From contig JAHRWC010000074.1 in assembly GCA_019090365.1 (NCBI GenBank), positions 1 through 8,012 on the forward strand: 8,012 nucleotides of DNA, given 5' to 3'. The position numbers and the translations under genes were made by a program. Under the pieces are notes generated by a model, which did no database searches, was not told the DNA's origin, and saw only the letters and a list, made by a program, of their open reading frames with translations. The stretch is from Flavobacteriaceae bacterium (GTDB lineage Bacteria > Bacteroidota > Bacteroidia > Flavobacteriales > Flavobacteriaceae). Shown here piece by piece: positions 1 to 6,253 of the stretch; position 1 is the first letter of the stretch; each line of letters starts with the position of its first letter.

Positions 1-1108
1 AATCTAAAAATAAAGAATACATTTTAGTATAAATTGCTGTATTTTCATAAATACCTCCAAAAATTGCTTCACTTGGTCCTTTTGCAAAAACAGGAACCAT
101 TGTCGCAGAATGCCCATTCGTAGAAAAAACAGGTTTTATTTTATTATAATCATTATTATCTGAAGCTAAGGTAAATCCTCCAGTTTCATGATCTGCAGTA
201 ACAATAACAAGTGTTTCTCCATTTTGTTTTGCAAATTCTAAAGCTACACCTATAGTTTTATCGAAATCGATTAATTCACTAATCAAATAATCAGCATCAT
301 TATCATGACCTCCCCAATCAATTTGAGAACCTTCAACCATTAAAAAGAAACCTTCTTCATTTTTAGATAAAGTTTCTAAAGCTAATTTAGTAGCGTTAGG
401 TAAAAAGTCTCCTCGACCATCTAGCATTTTTGGCATTGCGTTTCCTGCTAATAAAATAGCTTGTTTTTTATTGGAAGCTGTTGTAGGTAGTTTATCTGTA
501 ATGATATCAAATCCTTTATTTTTTAATTGCGCTATTAAATCTATTTGATCTTTTCTATTTTTAAAAAAGTCTAAACCTCCACCAGCGAAAAATTCAATAT
601 CTGAAGCAACCATATCTGTTGCTATATCTTCATGCATTCGTCTCATTTTTGAATGTGCATAAAAACTAGCAGGAGTTGCGTGGGTAATTGATGAGGTTGA
701 AACAACACCAGAAGCGATATTTTTTTTTGAAATTTGTTCAACGATTGTTTCAACAGATAATGAATCTTTATCTACACCAATAGCTCCATTATACGTTTTT
801 ATCCCTGCTGAAAAAGCTGTGGCTCCAGCTGCAGAATCAGTAATAACATCACTTGAAGAAGATGTTTTTATAAGTCCGATAACAGGAAAACGTTCAAAAT
901 TTGTTTTCTCTTTATTATAAAACTGACTTGCAGAAATTTCACTTAAACCCATCCCGTCTCCTATAAGAAGAATGATGTTTTTTGGTTTTTTTGATTTTTC
1001 AGATACGATATAAGAAGTAGAAGTTATTACCTCTTTTTCTTTCTCTTGACATGAGATAAAAAATGAATTAAGGAAGATAAATGCAAATAGTGAAAAGTAA
1101 AATTTCAT
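1..1108 (-). CDS. Alkaline phosphatase lipoprotein, compact type (3' end cut by window edge)
   Basis: Hydrolyses phosphate monoesters outside the cytoplasm to release inorganic phosphate. I translated 369 residues from the ATG at 1108; the frame stays open to base 1. Residues 1-20 form a signal peptide with a lipobox-like end (FFISC, Cys20), so it is probably membrane-anchored. The family signature is clear: GDGMG at 50-54 (metal ligand Asp51), TDSAAGATA at 90-98 (nucleophile Ser92), His143-Ala-Thr145, EGSQIDWGGHDND from Glu259 with Asp264 and His268, TADHETGG with Asp306 and His307, and NGHS with His333. Thus every metal ligand I looked for is intact. His143 and Trp265 occupy the places of E. 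coli PhoA Asp153 and Lys328. The final visible stretch, GGIYENTAIY onward, matches the usual C-terminus, so only a few residues are likely missing. At about 370-380 residues it is much shorter than E. coli PhoA (471), as in the Antarctic TAB5 enzyme. It is a separate unit from the genes upstream. Confidence 0.95.
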   Translation of the reverse strand, partial: MKFYFSLFAFIFLNSFFISCQEKEKEVITSTSYIVSEKSKKPKNIILLIGDGMGLSEISASQFYNKEKTNFERFPVIGLIKTSSSSDVITDSAAGATAFSAGIKTYNGAIGVDKDSLSVETIVEQISKKNIASGVVSTSSITHATPASFYAHSKMRRMHEDIATDMVASDIEFFAGGGLDFFKNRKDQIDLIAQLKNKGFDIITDKLPTTASNKKQAILLAGNAMPKMLDGRGDFLPNATKLALETLSKNEEGFFLMVEGSQIDWGGHDNDADYLISELIDFDKTIGVALEFAKQNGETLVIVTADHETGGFTLASDNNDYNKIKPVFSTNGHSATMVPVFAKGPSEAIFGGIYENTAIYTKMYSLFLD

Positions 1109-1128
1109 AAATATTGTTTTGAATGTAT

Positions 1129-1136
1129 CAAAAATA
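1129..1136 (-). promoter_or_regulatory. Putative -7 box upstream of alkaline phosphatase
   Basis: Read on the minus strand, the sequence is TATTTTTG, an exact match to the Bacteroidota -7 consensus TAnnTTTG. It lies 20 bases before the start codon at 1108, which predicts a leader of roughly 14 bases. I see no convincing TTG at the -33 position (the sequence there is near TTAACA), and no recognisable Pho-box repeat in the 71-base gap. In an AT-rich gap this match could be chance. Confidence 0.4.
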
Positions 1137-1179
1137 CAGATTATCTGAATGTATAATGTTAATTTAAAGATAGAAAGAT

Positions 1180-2028
1180 TTAAAATATTTTTTTTAGAAT
1201 ATTTTTCCAACGAAGCTTTCGAATAAATTTTCCCTCCTTTTTGTTTACTAAAAATGGAGTTTGGTTAAGAAATGCTTTAATAAACCCTATGACACAAAAT
1301 ACATAAAAAAAGAAGTTTCTCTTTTTAAAGGCAAGTTTTAATGAAGCTATTTTAGTGAGTACAATTCCATAGCGTAATTTATAAAAAGCTTCACCTTGTT
1401 TATATTTTGCTTTATTTGAATAGGCTTTCCCAGTAGGTTTTAAGTGTTTAACTATAAGACTTTCATCGGTATAAATTTTCCAACCATGATATTGAGCTAT
1501 TAATTCATCAACAGTATCCCAACCCATGGCGCTTTTTAATCCTTTTATATCGTTAAAGCATTCTTTTCGATAAGCCTTTAATGCACCTCGAATATGGTCT
1601 TTATTGGTTAAGTTTTCAAGAACCCATTGATCATTTTTTTCAATATAACAAAAACCACCAGCCATTCCACAATTGCTGTTTTTTTTAAAGATGGATTGTA
1701 AAGTTTCTAAATAGTTTGAAGGAAAAATTAAATCGGCATCAAATTTACAAATCACATCGTATTCGTTATCAAGCTCTTTTAATCCACTTTTAAAGGCATT
1801 TATGACTTTGCTTCCTGGAATATTAACTGCTGAAGAGTTTATAGAAACACTTTTAATAAATTGATAGTTTTCTGAAAAGGATTCTATTATTGTTTGAGTG
1901 TTATCAGTAGAATTATCATTTACAACAATGATTTTTTTAGGTTGTAAAGTTTGATCTATTAATGATTGAAGCGTTTTTGAAATAAATGCTTCTTCATTAT
2001 GAGCTGGTATAACAATATAAAAGTTCAT
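1180..2028 (-). CDS. Family 2 glycosyltransferase (GT-A fold)
   Basis: Predicted to transfer a sugar from a nucleotide-sugar donor to an unknown acceptor on the cytoplasmic face of the membrane. The 282-residue protein opens with the GT2 hallmark IVIPAHNEE (5-13), then VVNDNSTDNT (35-44) with the donor-binding Asp38, and the metal-binding DAD (97-99, in KFDADLIFP). GWDTVDE (169-175) sits where the family carries its catalytic acidic residues. A hydrophobic stretch at about 239-253, followed by a Lys/Arg-rich tail ending KKIF, suggests membrane association. Its ATG overlaps the methyltransferase stop by one base (TAATG), so translation is probably coupled. It is the last gene of the KAS III - methyltransferase - glycosyltransferase cassette. 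Donor and acceptor cannot be read from sequence. The GT2 assignment is firm. Confidence 0.92.
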   Translation of the reverse strand: MNFYIVIPAHNEEAFISKTLQSLIDQTLQPKKIIVVNDNSTDNTQTIIESFSENYQFIKSVSINSSAVNIPGSKVINAFKSGLKELDNEYDVICKFDADLIFPSNYLETLQSIFKKNSNCGMAGGFCYIEKNDQWVLENLTNKDHIRGALKAYRKECFNDIKGLKSAMGWDTVDELIAQYHGWKIYTDESLIVKHLKPTGKAYSNKAKYKQGEAFYKLRYGIVLTKIASLKLAFKKRNFFFYVFCVIGFIKAFLNQTPFLVNKKEGKFIRKLRWKNILKKIF

Positions 2029-2549
2029 TATAATCGTTCAGCATAAACTAAATAATATCTTGGGGTAAATCTGCGTAAAATTGGACGTAAGCCTATTTTA
2101 TTAACCGGATTGGTGAACTTCTCTCGTTTCTTAATATGCCACCCTGCTTTTTCTAATAACCAATCGAATTGCCAATCTTCAAATTCATGGTAATGACGAT
2201 CTAACTCATCTGTTTTACTTTGATACGCATTGGCATACCAAAGTTTTAAAGGAACTGAGGCTACTAGTTTTTTTGCTTTTATATCTTTTAAAATATTAAA
2301 AGGAGCAATAAGGTGTTCAAAAATTTCAAAGGCAGTAACAACTTCAATATCATTTTTTTCAACAGAAGAAGTATCTAAATCTAAATCTTCCCCATTGGTA
2401 TTAGTAACAGAATATCCACTTTCTTTCATGATTTCAGAAAAAGGATTAGTTACACCAAGGTCTAGAATTTTTTCTTCTGTATTAATGACCTCTTGTAAAA
2501 ATAACAGGGTGTGTTTGTATCTTTTATTTGGAAAATTTCCCTCGTACAT
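2028..2549 (-). CDS. Small class I SAM-dependent methyltransferase
   Basis: Predicted to methylate an unknown small molecule or lipid intermediate with S-adenosylmethionine. The 173-residue protein shows the layout of the UbiG-like (Methyltransf_11/23) group. Motif I is ILDLGVTNPF (28-37). An acidic loop DLDLD lies at 55-59. The typical FEIFEHL (74-80) is followed by LVASVP (95-100), a usual strand-4/5 pattern. WLLEKAGW (130-137) is a common late motif in this family. Motif I is unusual, with VTNPF where most members have the second and third glycines of DxGxGxG. The length is short, so there is little room for a substrate-binding domain. The ATG directly abuts the TAG of the KAS III gene, and the stop overlaps the glycosyltransferase start, so all three are almost certainly co-translated. 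The methyltransferase fold is well supported; the substrate is unknown. Confidence 0.85.
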   Translation of the reverse strand: MYEGNFPNKRYKHTLLFLQEVINTEEKILDLGVTNPFSEIMKESGYSVTNTNGEDLDLDTSSVEKNDIEVVTAFEIFEHLIAPFNILKDIKAKKLVASVPLKLWYANAYQSKTDELDRHYHEFEDWQFDWLLEKAGWHIKKREKFTNPVNKIGLRPILRRFTPRYYLVYAERL

Positions 2550-3608
2550 CTAAACCTGATAAAGAATAGCATTAATATTCATTCCAGCACCTACACTTGC
2601 TAGCATAACATAATCCCCTTTTTCTATTGAATGATGCTCCATTTTACCTTTTAAAACCATGTCGTAAACTGTTGGTACTGTTGCAACGCTCGAATTACCA
2701 AGTTTATTGATAGTCATTGGCATTATATATTCTGGAGTTTTTCGATTGTATAATTTATAAAACCTATTGATGATTGCTTCATCCATTTTTTCATTAGCTT
2801 GATGAATAAAAACTTTCTTGAGATCATCTATTGAAACACCAGCTTTATCTAAACAAGTTTTCATAGCAGAAGGAACATTAGTTAAAGCAAACTCATAAAT
2901 TTTACGGCCATACATTTTAATGTATTTTCTGTTATCATTTACTTCTTGATTATTGGTTTCACCGAAATAAATAAAATGTGCTTCATCTAAAGTATATGTT
3001 GCTGAAGTATGTGAAATTATACCACCTTCTTCATTTACTTCTTCAATAATAGTAGCTCCTGCACCGTCACTGTAAATCATTGAATCTCTATCATGTTTAT
3101 CGACTACTCGAGATAATGTTTCAGCACCAATAATTAAACATCTTTTAGCAATTCCTGCTTTAATGAATGCATTGGCTTGTATCATTCCTTCTACCCAGCC
3201 TGGACAACCAAACAGAAGATCATAACCGACACAATTTGGATTTTTAATTCCTAATAAGTGTTTGACACGCGAAGCTATACTAGGCACAGTATCACTTTGA
3301 GTAGAATCATGTTTTACATCACCATAATTATGAGCAACAATAATATAATCGAGTGTTTCTTGATCGATTTCAGCATCTTCAATTGCTTTCTTTGCTGCAA
3401 AAAATGCGATGTCTGAATTGTTTAATTCATTTTCAACATAACGTCTTTCAGAAATACCTGTAATTGACTTAAATTTTTCAATTATTACAGTAGTATCATG
3501 GTTGATTGCGGAACCATCTTCATTGTAAAAGGCATTACTTTCAAACGATTCATTTGTAGCGATTCCTTTAGGAATATAACTACCTATTCCTGTTATCTTT
3601 ATCCCCAT
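2550..3608 (-). CDS. Ketoacyl-ACP synthase III family protein (FabH-like)
   Basis: A thiolase-fold condensing enzyme expected to join an acyl group to malonyl-ACP (or a related extender) by decarboxylative Claisen condensation. The 352-residue protein begins IKITGIGSYIPKG, as FabH does. It keeps the full catalytic set: Cys135 in FGCPG, His269 in FIHQAN and Asn305 in KLGNSSVATVP. YSDGAGATII (179-188) and ASVGAGMN (337-344) are further family marks. It is about 35 residues longer than E. coli FabH (317), with the extra length before the active Cys, roughly residues 22-45 and 94-107. By alignment from memory, E. coli Trp32 and Arg36, which hold CoA, fall at Lys45 and Ile49 here, so the acyl donor may not be acetyl-CoA. 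It heads the cassette with the methyltransferase and glycosyltransferase. A dedicated secondary or surface-lipid role is therefore more likely than housekeeping fatty acid initiation, but this is inference. Confidence 0.9.
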   Translation of the reverse strand: MGIKITGIGSYIPKGIATNESFESNAFYNEDGSAINHDTTVIIEKFKSITGISERRYVENELNNSDIAFFAAKKAIEDAEIDQETLDYIIVAHNYGDVKHDSTQSDTVPSIASRVKHLLGIKNPNCVGYDLLFGCPGWVEGMIQANAFIKAGIAKRCLIIGAETLSRVVDKHDRDSMIYSDGAGATIIEEVNEEGGIISHTSATYTLDEAHFIYFGETNNQEVNDNRKYIKMYGRKIYEFALTNVPSAMKTCLDKAGVSIDDLKKVFIHQANEKMDEAIINRFYKLYNRKTPEYIMPMTINKLGNSSVATVPTVYDMVLKGKMEHHSIEKGDYVMLASVGAGMNINAILYQV

Positions 3609-3625
3609 TTGAATTAAAATTTTGA

Positions 3626-3655
3626 TAAAAGTACATAAAAGGGTTTAGGTGGCAA
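3626..3655 (-). promoter_or_regulatory. Putative promoter of the KAS III cassette
   Basis: On the minus strand there is TTG at 3655-3653, a 19-base spacer, then TACTTTTA at 3633-3626. This resembles the Bacteroidota pattern of a -33 TTTG and a -7 TAnnTTTG, with one mismatch in the -7 box (final A for G). It would place the transcription start about 11 bases before the ATG at 3608. The 100-base gap shows no strong hairpin, so read-through from the upstream operon is possible. Confidence 0.35.
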
Positions 3656-3708
3656 GGTAAAATTAATGAAATGGCTGTTTTTTAAAGATTTCTAATATAA
3701 AACTCTAA

Positions 3709-4077
3709 TTATTTAGGTTCAATAATCAAAAATACAGCCGTAGTTTCTCCAATGTTTAATACTTCATGCCATTCTACTTTTTCATTGTAGAAATCATATC
3801 CAGTAGGGATATCTACTTCTCGAACACCAGTAGTGTCCGTAATTCTAAATTTTCCTCCCGCTAGTGTATAACCAAAATGCTCATCATGGTAATGGCGTTC
3901 ATGTCCAACATTAGGAGAGAAGGTACATTTTAACACACGTACCTTGTCATTTTCTTTAATCAACTCACATACGGATTGATTTTCCCAACCTGCTACTAAA
4001 GGGTCGGGGAGCGGGTTGTTTGGTTTGCAGCTTATTAATAAGAAACTGAAAACTATAAGTAAATAGATTGTTTTCAT
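3709..4077 (-). CDS. Small cupin-domain lipoprotein
   Basis: A single-domain cupin of 122 residues, predicted to be exported and lipid-anchored; its ligand or reaction is unknown. The frame is open back to an ATG at 4131, but I place the start at the ATG at 4077. From there the protein begins MKTIYLLIVFSFLLISC, a classic lipoprotein signal peptide with lipobox LISC (Cys17). The longer version would bury this signal behind 18 residues and overlap the reductase gene by 53 bases. The cupin core is GHERHYHDEHFGYTLAGG (58-75), with metal-ligand candidates His59, His62 and His64, and a second motif around EWHEVLNIGE (102-111) with His104. The glutamate usual after the His pair seems to be replaced by His67. 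It starts one base after the reductase stop (TAA T ATG) and ends the four-gene operon. A metal-binding or sugar-binding role is possible, and an enzymatic one unproven. Confidence 0.82.
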   Translation of the reverse strand: MKTIYLLIVFSFLLISCKPNNPLPDPLVAGWENQSVCELIKENDKVRVLKCTFSPNVGHERHYHDEHFGYTLAGGKFRITDTTGVREVDIPTGYDFYNEKVEWHEVLNIGETTAVFLIIEPK

Positions 4078-4078
4078 A

Positions 4079-4783
4079 TTAAAATGGATTAGTTGCCCAG
4101 ATAGTAATTTCAGGAACAAATCCTTTGTCACGCATTTCTAGACTTGATACTATTGCATGTGCAATTTCTAAACTACTAAGTTTATTGTCTACTTCTTCAC
4201 GTTCATTTCTTTCAGCATTTGCAAAAGCTGTTGTTACTTCACTTGGGTTTACTTGTGTAACTCGAATATTAAATTTACGTAATTCGGCTTGCCAAGATTG
4301 TGTCATGCCACGTACTGCAAATTTTGAAGCTGCATAGATACTTCCGCCAACAAATCCTTTTAAACTTGCAGTCGAACCAATATTTATAATGTTACCATAT
4401 TTCTGTTCCTTAAAAACTGTAACCAATTCTTGACTTAGTAGTGCTAGTCCGAATACATTGGTTGTATATACTTTTTGAAGATCTTCTGCGGTTATTTCTC
4501 CTAACTTCGGAAAAACACCAATTCCTGCATTATTGACCAAAGTATCAATATTACCTCCTAACAAATCGATGCTCTTTTTTGCCATAGCAGGAATAGTATC
4601 AAGGTTGCTAATATCGAAATGAAGCGGAATAGCTCCAATTTCATTAGCAGTTTGATTGAGTTTATTTTCATCTCTTCCTGTGATTACTACTTTTGCACCT
4701 TTTTTTATACAGAGTTTTGCAGTTTCTTTTCCAATTCCAGAGCTTCCTCCAGTAATAAGTATGTTTGAATTATTAAAGTTCAT
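4079..4783 (-). CDS. Short-chain dehydrogenase/reductase (classical SDR)
   Basis: NAD(P)-dependent cytosolic oxidoreductase with a Rossmann fold; 234 residues, normal for classical SDRs. Visible motifs, in order: cofactor loop TGGSSGIG (11-18); TGRDENK (35-41), whose Arg37 suggests NADP(H) preference; NNAG (84-87); the catalytic Asn109 in TTNVFG; Ser137 in IGSTAS; and Tyr150 and Lys154 in YAASK. VNPSEV (178-183) stands where most members have PGxV. The active site is intact. The substrate is not predictable; FabG-like 3-ketoacyl reduction and sugar or alcohol oxidation are both possible. It starts 11 bases after the stop of the small acidic protein gene, and its stop precedes the cupin lipoprotein start by one base. 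It is therefore a central gene of the operon led by the prolyl isomerase. Confidence 0.93.
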   Translation of the reverse strand: MNFNNSNILITGGSSGIGKETAKLCIKKGAKVVITGRDENKLNQTANEIGAIPLHFDISNLDTIPAMAKKSIDLLGGNIDTLVNNAGIGVFPKLGEITAEDLQKVYTTNVFGLALLSQELVTVFKEQKYGNIINIGSTASLKGFVGGSIYAASKFAVRGMTQSWQAELRKFNIRVTQVNPSEVTTAFANAERNEREEVDNKLSSLEIAHAIVSSLEMRDKGFVPEITIWATNPF

Positions 4784-4794
4784 ATGTTTTAATT

Positions 4795-5232
4795 TTATTT
4801 AATTCTATTCATTTGAAATTCTCCATTAGCTATTTCTATAATGTCTTCATAATGATCTTGATCTTCAACCCAAGTAGTAATTTCCCAAGTACCTTGTATA
4901 AATTTCCCTGAATCATCAAGAATGCCAAGGTAATGTATATCTGGATGCTCATTGTTTTTATCTAGCTCAATTTCACCATTGTCATTTAAAAAATAGGAGC
5001 AGGGGTACTTCAATATAAAACTTATTGTTTTCTCTTTATAAAAACCATTCACAGTTGCGGGCTCATCAAAATAATCTTTAGATTCATCATCATACGAAGT
5101 ACCTGAAATTCTTTCATTATCAAGAGTGAACTCCATTGTAAATTCAACTTCCTTGTATTGATTAATTGTTTCATATCCTACTAGATAAGAAAACTTTCCT
5201 TTCCAAATTTGTTTTTGAAAATGTACCTTCAT
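4795..5232 (-). CDS. Conserved-looking small acidic protein of unknown function
   Basis: I do not recognise a family. The 145-residue product has no signal peptide or membrane segment and is probably cytosolic. It is acidic and rich in alternating hydrophobic/polar runs that suggest beta strands. Two segments carry a similar G-T pair: ERISGTSYDDES (40-51) and GKFIQGTWEITTWVED (109-124). This pattern resembles small beta-barrel or lipocalin-like folds, in which strands end with G-T/W motifs, but this is a guess from composition. Aspartate and glutamate cluster at 47-57 (DDESKDYFDEP) and near 86-97. The ATG at 5232 is nine bases downstream of the prolyl isomerase stop, and the reductase follows after 11 bases, so it is co-transcribed with both. 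Operon position and clean reading frame support a real gene. Confidence 0.75.
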   Translation of the reverse strand: MKVHFQKQIWKGKFSYLVGYETINQYKEVEFTMEFTLDNERISGTSYDDESKDYFDEPATVNGFYKEKTISFILKYPCSYFLNDNGEIELDKNNEHPDIHYLGILDDSGKFIQGTWEITTWVEDQDHYEDIIEIANGEFQMNRIK

Positions 5233-5241
5233 TTATAACAA

Positions 5242-6081
5242 TTAATCTTTTATCACTCGAGCAGAAAGAATTCGAACATCTTTTACAGGCCGATCATTAT
5301 TTCCTGTTTTTACATTTGCGATAGAATCTACAATATTTAGTCCTTGAATCACTTCACCAAATACCGTATAACTTTGATCTAAATGTGGAGTTCCACCAAT
5401 AGTTTTGTATACTTCACGATGTGCATCAGGTATGATATAGGGAGTATATAGATTATTCCTTTTTGCAATGCTAGTAATACTATCGCTCATTTTATTATAA
5501 AGGCCTCTATCTCTTGCTTCCATGGCTTTATTCAATTGTTCCATTAAAGGTTGATAGGTTGAATCCTTTTTAATATTGTGTTGTGCTAGCCAATTATTAA
5601 TTCGTTTTTGATATCCATCAATAACACTATCTGTTCTAACTCCTCCTTGTACAATATAAAACTGCATGGCACTAGAAGCTCTTTCAGGATGATCATCTCT
5701 AGCAGCACCAATTGCTCCTTTTTTATGAAAGAATTTTTTATTGATTTCAGCATCAATCATATAATCTAAATCACCTTCACCTAATTCATCTCCAGATTGT
5801 GCGTTTTTACTGTCTGGGTCTCCAGATTGAATCATGAAGTTGTTAATTACTCTATGAAAAAGTAAGCTATCATATTTTCCTTCTTTGGTTATTTTAAGAA
5901 AGTTATCACGATGTAATGGAGTTTCGTTATATAGTTCAAAAACTATCGTTCCGTAGTTGGTAACAAGTTCTATTGCTTTTCTTTTGTTTGAATTAGAGTT
6001 TGTAAGTTCTTTGTTTGAATTACAACTACCAATAAAAAAAAGGAGTAATACTATTGAAATGAATTGCAGTAAGGTTTTCAT
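5242..6081 (-). CDS. Cyclophilin-type peptidyl-prolyl isomerase lipoprotein with internal insertion
   Basis: Catalyses cis-trans isomerisation of X-Pro bonds, here outside the cytoplasm. Residues 1-20 form a lipoprotein signal ending FIGSC (Cys20), followed by an Asn/Ser/Lys linker. The cyclophilin core starts at IELVTNYGTIVFELY (37-51). The active-site segment LFHRVINNFMIQSGDP (74-89) contains the catalytic Arg77 and the pocket residues Phe82, Met83 and Gln85. SSAMQFYIV (136-144) carries the expected Gln-Phe pair. HLDQSYTVFGEVIQGL (233-248) supplies the late motif with its His. Between residues about 148 and 225 lies an extra, mostly charged segment absent from minimal cyclophilins (about 165 residues). 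It accounts for much of the 279-residue length. First gene of the four-gene operon; probably a periplasmic folding factor, with no evident chemical link to the reductase downstream. Confidence 0.93.
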   Translation of the reverse strand: MKTLLQFISIVLLLFFIGSCNSNKELTNSNSNKRKAIELVTNYGTIVFELYNETPLHRDNFLKITKEGKYDSLLFHRVINNFMIQSGDPDSKNAQSGDELGEGDLDYMIDAEINKKFFHKKGAIGAARDDHPERASSAMQFYIVQGGVRTDSVIDGYQKRINNWLAQHNIKKDSTYQPLMEQLNKAMEARDRGLYNKMSDSITSIAKRNNLYTPYIIPDAHREVYKTIGGTPHLDQSYTVFGEVIQGLNIVDSIANVKTGNNDRPVKDVRILSARVIKD

Positions 6082-6121
6082 TTTATTTGAATAAATTCAG
6101 GAATAGAAGTTTGTTGTTTTT

Positions 6122-6140
6122 CTTAGCCAACTAAGTTAAT
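6122..6140 (-). promoter_or_regulatory. Shared upstream element, copy 1 (prolyl isomerase operon)
   Basis: On the minus strand, 6140-6130 reads ATTAACTTAGT, 49 bases before the start codon at 6081. The same 11 bases occur 46 bases before the gene starting at 7763. It contains TAACTTAG, a one-mismatch variant of the -7 consensus TAnnTTTG, so it may be the promoter itself. It also forms half of a small dyad: CTTAG (6122-6126), CCAA, CTAAG (6131-6135). No clear TTG lies 19-21 bases further upstream. A promoter or an operator is equally possible. Confidence 0.35.
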
Positions 6141-6253
6141 AAAAAGAAGCTACATAGATGATTCTTTTATACAATGAACAATTAAAAAAAATCTAATATA
6201 TCTGTAACAATTCAGTATTAAAACTATCTATTAATAAATCAATCAATCAAAAA

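Noticed and set aside
2230..2553. Plus-strand frame of 107 codons opposite the methyltransferase gene
   Set aside because: It lies antisense inside a gene with clear methyltransferase motifs. Its translation is Ser/Lys/Phe-rich low complexity with no recognisable domain, as expected of the reverse frame of an AT-rich gene.
3640..3708. Terminator after the cupin gene
   Set aside because: The gap has scattered A/T runs but no stem that could form a stable hairpin, so I did not annotate one.
4078..4131. Extended N-terminus of the cupin gene (18 extra codons)
   Set aside because: It would overlap the reductase gene by 53 bases and bury a textbook lipoprotein signal peptide; the start at 4077 with a one-base gap fits the operon better.
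4125..4337. Plus-strand frame of 70 codons opposite the reductase gene
   Set aside because: Antisense shadow of the intact SDR gene; no independent motif or start context.
6237..6250. AATC repeated three times just before the start at 6254
   Set aside because: A short simple repeat in an AT-rich leader. It might permit slippage but lies upstream of the coding region, and there is no evidence of phase variation.
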